36,454 bases of DNA from JALOAT01 sp041677345 (GTDB lineage Bacteria; Pseudomonadota; Gammaproteobacteria; Thiohalomonadales; Thiohalomonadaceae): positions 1 through 36,454 of the forward strand of contig JBAYQE010000017.1 in the NCBI GenBank assembly GCA_041677345.1. The letters run 5' to 3'. Below are positions 31,284-36,454 of the stretch, piece by piece; within the stretch, counting starts at the first letter, position 1, and every line of letters starts with the position of its first letter. A model generated the notes under the pieces. That model was given only the letters and a program-made list of their open reading frames with translations. It did no database searches and was not told the DNA's origin. The position numbers and the translations under genes are program-made.

Positions 31284-31393
31284 CACCGTGGACCCCGGCT
31301 TCTGCCGGGCGACCGTTTTTCATTAGGGTTTCATCATGCCCGCGAAAGCCGGAATCCACGGGTGTCCCGCAAACCCGTTCCGCCGGGGTGACG
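31284..31393. repeat. Degenerate inverted repeat between ubiG and mupP/gph
   Basis: CCGTGGACCCCGGCTTCTGCC (31286-31306) is opposed by GCGAAAGCCGGAATCCACGG (31342-31361), and CGCCGGGGTGACG ends the element at 31381-31393. This is the 'GGAATCCACGG / CCGGCTTTCGCCGGGGTGACG' kind of intergenic palindrome scattered in many proteobacteria. It makes up about half of the 211-bp gap; the rest shows nothing. Confidence 0.65.
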
Positions 31394-31469
31394 ATCTTCC
31401 ATGGCAATTTGCCAAGCCGTGTGCATTGCGGCGCTGCGGGTGAGGTTTCCGCAGCCCCACACACCGGAC

Positions 31470-32168
31470 TCAATCCCGCACGCAATAACCCAGATAGTTC
31501 ACTTCCAGGTCCCGTCCCAGGCTGTACTGGCGGGAGAGCGGGTTGTAACTCATGCCGGTGAGGTCACGCAGGGCGAGGCCGGCGTGGCGCGCCCAGCTTT
31601 CCAGTTCCGAAGGGCGGATGAACTTGGCGTAATTGTGCGTGCCCTTGGGCAGCATGCGCAGCACGTATTCGGCGCCGACGGTAGCGAACAGATAGGATTT
31701 CGGGGTGCGATTGATGGTGGAGAAGAACACTTTGCCGCCCGGCTTCACCAGCCGCGCACAGGCGGCGACCACCGAGACCGGGTCGGGCACGTGTTCCAGC
31801 ATTTCCATGCAGGTGACGAGGTCGAAGCTGGCGGGTCGTTCCTCGGCAAGCTGTTCCACGCTCACGAGGCGATAGTCCACCTGCAAGCCCGACTCCAGCA
31901 GGTGCAGGCGCGCCACTTCCAGTGACGCCTCCGCCATGTCGATGCCCATGACCTCGGCACCGCGCGCCGCCATCCCTTCCGAGAGAATGCCGCCGCCGCA
32001 GCCCACGTCGAGTACCTGCTTGCCGGTCAGGCCGGCGCGCTGGTCCACGTAATCGATGCGCAAGGGATTGATGTCATGCAGCGGTTTGAACTCGCTGTTG
32101 CGATCCCACCAGCGCGAGGCGGCGGCGGCAAATTTATTGATTTCGACCGGATCGACGTTTGCGGTCAT
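31470..32168 (-). CDS. ubiG: UbiG, 3-demethylubiquinol/polyprenyl-dihydroxybenzoate O-methyltransferase
   Basis: S-adenosylmethionine-dependent enzyme that performs both O-methylations in ubiquinone synthesis, so the organism makes ubiquinone. The 232 residues start MTANVDPVEINKFAAAASRWWD, typical of UbiG. The SAM loop LDVGCGGGILSEGMA, VMGIDMAE, TCMEMLEHVPDP, PGGKVFFSTINRTPKSY and the closing YNPLSRQYSLGRDLEVNYL are all UbiG-like. Its ATG at 32168 overlaps the stop of the deaminase gene by 4 bp. The order deaminase-ubiG-phosphatase is conserved with Pseudomonas, as far as I recall. Confidence 0.96.
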   Translation of the reverse strand: MTANVDPVEINKFAAAASRWWDRNSEFKPLHDINPLRIDYVDQRAGLTGKQVLDVGCGGGILSEGMAARGAEVMGIDMAEASLEVARLHLLESGLQVDYRLVSVEQLAEERPASFDLVTCMEMLEHVPDPVSVVAACARLVKPGGKVFFSTINRTPKSYLFATVGAEYVLRMLPKGTHNYAKFIRPSELESWARHAGLALRDLTGMSYNPLSRQYSLGRDLEVNYLGYCVRD

Positions 32169-33505
32169 TGTTTTTCCTCCGGGGGCACGTCAGTGCGCTG
32201 GATCTTCGCGCGCCACTGGCGCGCGCGGGCAAGAATGGCTTCTTCATCGAGCGTGGTGAGCTGGCGGTCCTTCAACAGTTGCTGGCCTGCCACCCACACG
32301 TCGGTGACGCGGTCGCGCCCGGTGGAATACACCAGTTGCGTGATCACGCTGTAGATCGGCTCGGTCTCCAGTCCGCGCATGTTCACGGCGGTGATGTCCG
32401 CGGCCTTGCCAGGCACAAGAGAACCAGTGATGTCGTCCAGGCCGAGCGCACGGGCACCATTCAGCGTGGCCATGCGCAACGCCGTGTCGGCCGCCACGGC
32501 ACCGGCGTCGCCGGACACGGCCTTGGCGAGCAGGGCGGCGGTGCGCATCTCCCCGAGCATGTCCAGGTCGTTGTTGCTGGCGGCGCCGTCGGTGCCCAGG
32601 GCCACATTCACGCCGGTCGTGAGGAGTTTGTGCACCGGGCAGAAGCCGCTGGCGAGCTTGAGGTTCGACTCGGGACAGTGCAGCACGTGTGCGCCCGCGG
32701 CGGCGTGGTCCTCGATTTCGCTGTCGGAGAGCTGGGTCATGTGTACCGCCATCAGGCGTGGCGTGAGCAATCCCAGCTCCTTCAGGCGCGCCAGCGGACG
32801 CCGGCCGGATTCGGCGGCGGCCGTTTCCACTTCATGAGCTGTTTCGTGCACATGCATGTGTACGGGGATGTCCAGCTCCTCGGCATACATGGCGACCTTT
32901 TCCAGAGGCGCGTTCGAAACCGTGTAGGGCGCATGAGGGGCAAAGGCCGTGCGGACCAGCGGGTTGCCGCGCGTCTCGTCGTGCAACTGCATGCCCTTGT
33001 GCAGGTAATCGTCGGGACCGGAGCCCCAGGCGGATGGGAAGTCGAACAGGATGAGGCCGGCCACCGCGCGCATGCGTGCCTGGGTCGCGGCGCGGGCCAC
33101 CTCATCCGGGAAGAAATACATGTCCTGGAAACACGTGGTGCCGCCGCGCAGCATTTCGGCCATGGCAAGCTGCGTACCGTCGCGCACGAACTCACGGCCG
33201 ACGTGACGGCCTTCCGTCGGCCAAATGTGCTCCTGCAGCCACTGCATGAGCGGCGCATCACCGCCGAGCCCGCGCATGAGGGTCATGGCCGCGTGGGTAT
33301 GGGTATTTACCAGGCCCGGGATGAGCACGTGGCCGCTGAGCTCGACCACGGCAGCGGCCTGGTATTGCGCCCGTGCATCCGCCGTGGGCAGCAGCGCGGC
33401 AATGGTGCCGTCCAGCACGGCGATGCTGTGGTCTTCAAGCACCAGCCCGGCGGGCTCCACCGGCACGATCCAGCCTGCATGGATGAGTGTGTCGACATTT
33501 TTCAT
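32165..33505 (-). CDS. mtaD: 5'-methylthioadenosine/S-adenosylhomocysteine deaminase
   Basis: Amidohydrolase of the TrzA/AtzA group that removes ammonia from methylthioadenosine, giving methylthioinosine, or from related adenosines. The 446 residues carry the metal pair H69-T-H71 (LVNTHTHAAMTLMRGLGGD), later histidines in HAPYTVSN and HMHVHETAHE, and the Asp of LGTDGAASNNDLDM. The LMQWLQEHIWPTEGRHV stretch is typical of MtaD. Gene context is strong: mtnA, another step of methylthioadenosine salvage, is 1.5 kb away, and ubiG overlaps downstream. The substrate could also be another adenine nucleoside. A -10-like TATTCT lies 8 nt before the ATG. Confidence 0.88.
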   Translation of the reverse strand: MKNVDTLIHAGWIVPVEPAGLVLEDHSIAVLDGTIAALLPTADARAQYQAAAVVELSGHVLIPGLVNTHTHAAMTLMRGLGGDAPLMQWLQEHIWPTEGRHVGREFVRDGTQLAMAEMLRGGTTCFQDMYFFPDEVARAATQARMRAVAGLILFDFPSAWGSGPDDYLHKGMQLHDETRGNPLVRTAFAPHAPYTVSNAPLEKVAMYAEELDIPVHMHVHETAHEVETAAAESGRRPLARLKELGLLTPRLMAVHMTQLSDSEIEDHAAAGAHVLHCPESNLKLASGFCPVHKLLTTGVNVALGTDGAASNNDLDMLGEMRTAALLAKAVSGDAGAVAADTALRMATLNGARALGLDDITGSLVPGKAADITAVNMRGLETEPIYSVITQLVYSTGRDRVTDVWVAGQQLLKDRQLTTLDEEAILARARQWRAKIQRTDVPPEEKQ

Positions 33506-33513
33506 GGCCGCCG

Positions 33514-33519
33514 AGAATA
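33514..33519 (-). promoter_or_regulatory. -10-like hexamer just before mtaD
   Basis: TATTCT on the minus strand ends 8 nt before the ATG at 33505. No ribosome site lies between, since the spacer reads CGGCGGCC. With transcription starting 6-8 nt after the hexamer, the leader would be 0-3 nt. This is the third such case in the window. It is weaker than the TATAAT at 17638 because the hexamer matches at only four of six positions. Confidence 0.35.
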
Positions 33520-33660
33520 CACCAACCGGCCTATTCTTGCTTCAGGCTGGCGTGACGCCGCCGGGCTGCGCCGGTAAGGTGTCGAGGACGCCCGATAACC
33601 CGATTCTTCTGACACCTCGGACCCTCGGTACGCTCGTCACAAGCCAAGGGAAAGCCCCTT

Positions 33661-33682
33661 CATAATGCCGTCGGTCAGGGAG
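33661..33682 (+). promoter_or_regulatory. -10-like element and ribosome site of fliW
   Basis: CATAAT at 33661-33666 could be the -10, and AGGGAG at 33677-33682 is a good ribosome site 5 nt before the ATG at 33688. No clear -35 is seen. Unlike the suspected leaderless genes, fliW has a normal leader. Confidence 0.45.
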
Positions 33683-33687
33683 CACGC

Positions 33688-34137
33688 ATGCAAATCACCA
33701 CCCGCTTTTTCGGTCGCCAGGAGATCAGTGAGGAGCAGATCATCACCTTCCCGCGTGGGCTTGCCGGCTTCGAGCAGTGCAAGCGCTTCAAGCTGTTCCA
33801 TGAGGAAGGCAAGCCCAGTGTGTTTTGGCTGCAGTCAGTGGACGCGGCCGATGTGACATTCTCGGTGGCCATTCCCGAGATGTTCGGGTTCGGTTATGAA
33901 CTTACCCTCGGCGCCGAGGAAGAAAAGCTGCTCGGCCTGGTGGAGCCGGAGGATGCGGTGGTGCTGGTGATGCTGCGCCGTACCGGGGAGGAGGGCGGCG
34001 AGCCGCTGCCGGGCTATCCCAAGCTGAGTGGAAACCTGCATGGGCCCATCATCGTCAACGTTCGTCAGCGCGTGGGCCTGCAGAAGCTCATCACCCGCTT
34101 CAGGCAGGCCACGGTGTTGCGCGCGGTGGCTGAATGA
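33688..34137 (+). CDS. fliW: Flagellar assembly factor FliW
   Basis: FliW binds the RNA-binding regulator CsrA and blocks it, thereby tuning flagellin translation; this is known mainly from Bacillus, Campylobacter and related systems. The 149-residue product starts MQITTRFFGRQEISEEQIITFPRGLAGFE and has FWLQSVDAADVTFSVAIP, then an acidic middle. NLHGPIIVNVRQRVGLQKL, the conserved late motif, is present. The ATG has a strong AGGGAG site. It is separated from flagellar genes and csrA in this window, and its stop overlaps the IMPase gene by 4 bp (ATGA), an unusual partnership. Confidence 0.93.
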   Translation: MQITTRFFGRQEISEEQIITFPRGLAGFEQCKRFKLFHEEGKPSVFWLQSVDAADVTFSVAIPEMFGFGYELTLGAEEEKLLGLVEPEDAVVLVMLRRTGEEGGEPLPGYPKLSGNLHGPIIVNVRQRVGLQKLITRFRQATVLRAVAE

Positions 34138-34919
34138 ACCCGGACATCGGCCAGTTGGAAGCGCTGGTGGTCGAGGCCGCCCGCGAGGAGCTGGTGCCGC
34201 GTTTCGCGCGGGTCAGCTTTGAACGCAAGACCGATGCCAGCCCGGTGACCGAGGCCGACCTCGCGGTGCACGCGCGGCTCGGCGAGGCACTGCATGAGCG
34301 CTGGCCCGAAGTGGGTTTCCTCAGCGAGGAGATGACGCCCGCCGAGCAGGAGGCCCTGCTTGCCATCAGTGGCCCGCTGTGGGTACTCGATCCCCTGGAC
34401 GGCACCAGCAATTTCGTTTCGGGCGTGCCCCATTTCTGCCTGTCCTTGGCCTACCTGTGCCAAGGCGAGGTGCAACTCGGACTGGTGTACGACCCGCTGC
34501 GGCAGGAGCTGTTCCGGGCCGAGCGGGGGTGCGGGGCCTCGCTCAACGGTGTCCCCCTGCGGCTCGCCGGTACGGCGATGCCCTTGCAACACGGCATCGT
34601 CATGGTGGATTTCAAGCGCCTTCCCATGCACCTGCGCCGACGCCTGGCGGAGCATCCCCCCTATGCCTCCCAACGCAACTTCGGCGCCGCTGCCCTCGAC
34701 TGGGCCTGGCTCGCCGCAGGCCGTGGCCAGGCCTACCTGCATGGTGGTCAGAAGCTATGGGACTGTGCCGCCGGGTCACTCATCCTCGCCGAGGCGGGTG
34801 GATTCAGCAGCACTTTGGAGGGCGACGCAGTCTATAAGACGACGGCGGGCTCCCGCTCGGTGGTCGCAGCCTGCAGCCGGGACGTTTTCAACGAGTGGTA
34901 CGCCTGGCTCACAGCCTGA
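34134..34919 (+). CDS. Inositol-monophosphatase-family phosphatase
   Basis: Mg2+-dependent, lithium-sensitive-type phosphatase. Metal residues are visible: E65 in SEE (GFLSEEM), D86 and D89 in WVLDPLDGTSNF, and D210 in WDCAAGSLILAEAGG. The 261 residues are normal for the family. Possible substrates are inositol phosphate, histidinol phosphate (HisN) or 3'-phosphoadenosine 5'-phosphate (CysQ); the sequence does not decide. No histidine or cysteine genes are adjacent; its partners are fliW upstream (4-bp overlap) and mtnA 110 bp downstream. Confidence 0.9.
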   Translation: MNPDIGQLEALVVEAAREELVPRFARVSFERKTDASPVTEADLAVHARLGEALHERWPEVGFLSEEMTPAEQEALLAISGPLWVLDPLDGTSNFVSGVPHFCLSLAYLCQGEVQLGLVYDPLRQELFRAERGCGASLNGVPLRLAGTAMPLQHGIVMVDFKRLPMHLRRRLAEHPPYASQRNFGAAALDWAWLAAGRGQAYLHGGQKLWDCAAGSLILAEAGGFSSTLEGDAVYKTTAGSRSVVAACSRDVFNEWYAWLTA

Positions 34920-35029
34920 AACCGCCAGCCCCCGCACCTGTCCCGTACAAGGCGCCCACTGCCAATCCGTTTCCTTTCCCACTGCCAAGCGGCGATAATC
35001 CCCGCCCTCACCCGATTTTCCGCACAGCC

Positions 35030-36076
35030 ATGAACCAGCACGACACCATCCGCGCCGTCGAGTGGAACGACGGCCAGCTCCGCCTCATCGACCAGCGCCT
35101 GCTGCCCCAGGACGCCCGCTACAACACCTACGGCGATGCCACCGCCGTGGCCGGTGCCATCCGCGACATGGTGGTGCGCGGCGCACCCGCCATCGGCGTG
35201 ACCGCTGCTTACGGTGTAGTGCTCGCGGGTCGCGCGCGGTTTACCGAGGCGGGCGCGAACTGGAAGGGTGCCATCGAGCAGGACCTCGCCACCCTGGCCG
35301 CTTCGCGTCCCACGGCGGTAAACCTGTTCTGGGCGCTGGATCGCATGAAGGCGCGTATCGCCGCGCTGGACGGCAGCAACCCGGAGGCCGCCCTGCTCGC
35401 CGAGGCCATGGCCATCCATGAAGAAGACGTGGCCGCCAACTATCGCATGGGTGAATTGGGTGCAGCCCTCATCGAAGCCACGGGCGGCGCCGTGCTCACC
35501 CACTGCAACACCGGTTCGCTGGCCACCGGCGGCTACGGCACGGCCCTGGGCGTCATCCGCAGCGCCTATGCCGGCGGCCGCATCGCCCACGTGTTTGCCG
35601 ATGAAACCCGCCCCTGGCTGCAGGGCGCGCGCCTCACCGCCTGGGAACTGGTGCAGGACCGCATCCCGGTCACCCTGCTCGCCGACGGCGCGGCCGGCTA
35701 CCTGATGAAGCAGGGCAAGGTCTCGTGGGTGATCGTGGGCGCCGACCGCATCGCCGCCAACGGCGACACCGCCAACAAGATCGGCACCTACAGCGCGGCG
35801 GTGAATGCGAAATACCACGGCGTGAAGTTCATGGTGGTGGCGCCCACCTCCACCATCGACATGAGCCTGCCCACGGGCGCCGGCATCCCCATCGAACAGC
35901 GCGCCGCCGAGGAAGTGCTCGCCCTGGCCGGCAAGCGCGTGGCGGCCGAAGGTGCGCTCGCCTGGAACCCGTCCTTCGACGTGACGCCGGCGGAGCTGAT
36001 CGATGCCATCGTCACCGAGAAAGGCGTGGTATTGAATCCGACGGTGGAGAAAATGCAGGATTTGATGGCGCGGTAA
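35030..36076 (+). CDS. mtnA: Methylthioribose-1-phosphate isomerase MtnA
   Basis: Isomerises 5-methylthioribose-1-phosphate to methylthioribulose-1-phosphate in methionine salvage. The 348 residues carry MVVRGAPAIGVTAAYG, the catalytic Cys159 in LTHCNTGSLATGGYGTALG and Asp239 in VGADRIAANGDTANKIGTY. ADETRPWLQGARLTAWEL and AERVxWNPxFDVTP-like motifs follow at the end. ATG at 35030 is chosen because homology begins at MNQHDTIRAVEWNDGQL; the frame is open upstream. A GATAAT lies at 34994-34999. It complements mtaD: deamination to methylthioinosine, then a phosphorylase (not in the window), then MtnA. Confidence 0.95.
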   Translation: MNQHDTIRAVEWNDGQLRLIDQRLLPQDARYNTYGDATAVAGAIRDMVVRGAPAIGVTAAYGVVLAGRARFTEAGANWKGAIEQDLATLAASRPTAVNLFWALDRMKARIAALDGSNPEAALLAEAMAIHEEDVAANYRMGELGAALIEATGGAVLTHCNTGSLATGGYGTALGVIRSAYAGGRIAHVFADETRPWLQGARLTAWELVQDRIPVTLLADGAAGYLMKQGKVSWVIVGADRIAANGDTANKIGTYSAAVNAKYHGVKFMVVAPTSTIDMSLPTGAGIPIEQRAAEEVLALAGKRVAAEGALAWNPSFDVTPAELIDAIVTEKGVVLNPTVEKMQDLMAR

Positions 36077-36092
36077 CGCACCTTTCTGGAGC

Positions 36093-36113
36093 GCGGGAGC
36101 TTGCTCCCGCTTT
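36093..36113 (+). terminator. Hairpin after mtnA
   Basis: GCGGGAG (36093-36099) pairs perfectly with CTCCCGC (36104-36110) around a CTTG loop, 16 bp after the mtnA stop, and is followed by TTT. It also resembles the GCGGGCTCAGCCCGC half of the REP elements, so it may be a REP piece serving as terminator. Confidence 0.5.
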
Positions 36114-36305
36114 CCACCGCGGCAACCAGCCGATGCAGAGAGGTGTGACTGCGGCGAACGCCTCGATAGTTCAACGTATGTTCCGCCTCTCCAGACGCGG
36201 TGCTCCTGCCAGCAGATCCCCCGTCCCACCCAAACTTTTCAAACAGTCCATGGGTCTGTCGAGTCCACTCCGGGTAGATCGGACCCCGCGTTCGCGCCTC
36301 GTGAG
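36114..36305. other. Intergenic region, no recognised feature
   Basis: About 190 bp between the mtnA hairpin and the end of a possible antitoxin gene on the minus strand. Short open frames exist, including a plus-strand one from 36178 to the edge, but none has a ribosome site or family-like residues. The base composition is less GC-rich than the neighbouring genes. Confidence 0.4.
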
Positions 36306-36454
36306 CTATTTGAGATTCCTGGTCGCATTACGCGCGTTTCTGTTTGCCTCTTCCGTAAGGCGAATCAAGACCTTTCTCATCAACGCGTGCGTCAACTCCT
36401 TTTTGGTGGCGGGCGCTTTCATGCGCAGTGCCTGCATCAACTTTCGCATCAGCA
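36306..36454 (-). CDS. Possible VapB-like antitoxin C-terminus (partial)
   Basis: A minus-strand frame enters from the right edge and stops at 36306. The visible product ends ...LMRKLMQALRMKAPATKKEL then THALMRKVLIRLTEEANRN and a short basic tail. The run of alternating small and hydrophobic residues with 'KAPATKKE' followed by 'ALMRKVLIRL' resembles the second half of VapB-type antitoxins (LLxxALxLTGxKTKxEAVxxALRxLI). The codon use is less GC-biased than in the other genes, as often seen in mobile toxin-antitoxin loci. The start, the toxin and most of the protein lie outside the window. It could also be an unrelated short frame. Confidence 0.3.
   Translation of the reverse strand, partial: LMRKLMQALRMKAPATKKELTHALMRKVLIRLTEEANRNARNATRNLK

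Noticed and set aside
33575..33598. Sigma-28 promoter for fliW (TAAGGTGT ... CCCGATAA)
   Set aside because: The two boxes are 8 rather than 11 nt apart, and the -10 lies about 90 bp upstream of the ATG.
35788..36174. 128-residue minus-strand frame over the end of mtnA
   Set aside because: It runs antisense to a well-supported gene, and its composition reflects the mtnA codons read on the opposite strand.

Overview
The window is about 36 kb of GC-rich, densely coding chromosome from a gammaproteobacterium. The strongest lineage markers are zipA in the order smc-zipA-ligA, yciB-yciI-bolA, an E. coli-like yciV(rnm)-yciO pair and a yciK homologue. A bacterial squalene/hopanoid module (hpnC, hpnD, hpnE) and fliW point to an environmental, flagellated lineage, perhaps Chromatiales-like; that placement is inference. 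No rRNA, tRNA, CRISPR array or intact transposon was seen. The content is mostly core genome, and I found no clear multi-gene defence or biosynthetic system that looks wholly new. The interest lies in unusual residues, small genes, gene order and intergenic structure.

Layout. 1-1003: 3' part of a PLP aminotransferase, then 330 bp with nothing recognisable. 1336-3930 (minus): queF, an FGGY sugar kinase and cysZ. 4123-11630 (plus): smc, zipA, ligA (chromosome organisation, divisome, DNA joining), then a RmlD-like reductase. 11795-15776 (minus): the run yciB-yciI-bolA-parvulin isomerase, followed by an orphan chemoreceptor. 16016-23853 (plus): rnm-yciO, an M50 protease, trpS-scpA-scpB (ScpAB partners the SMC encoded upstream), rluB, a MagIII-like DNA glycosylase and a guanine deaminase. 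23861-24748 (minus): a GAF-GGDEF protein. 24923-25966 (plus): an exported protein with two thioredoxin folds. 26054-30027 (minus): hpnC-hpnD-hpnE-yciK. 30051-30488: a 54-residue membrane protein (plus) facing a PLDc_N-type protein (minus). 30584-33505 (minus): methylthioadenosine deaminase-ubiG-MupP/Gph phosphatase. 33688-36076 (plus): fliW, an IMPase-family phosphatase and mtnA. The right edge may carry the end of a VapB-like antitoxin.

How the genes fit together. SMC, ScpA and ScpB form one condensin although they are coded in two operons. HpnC, HpnD and HpnE convert farnesyl diphosphate to squalene. MtaD and MtnA are two steps of methylthioadenosine salvage through methylthioinosine. The order mtnA / MTA deaminase / ubiG / mupP / yciK matches the arrangement I recall from Pseudomonas, with the squalene module set inside it.

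Many intergenic gaps hold palindromic dispersed repeats of at least five unrelated types: REP/REPIN-like, a long double palindrome in two near-identical copies, and several degenerate inverted repeats. One sits between scpA and scpB. At least three genes have a -10-like hexamer only 6-8 nt before the start codon, which suggests leaderless mRNAs.
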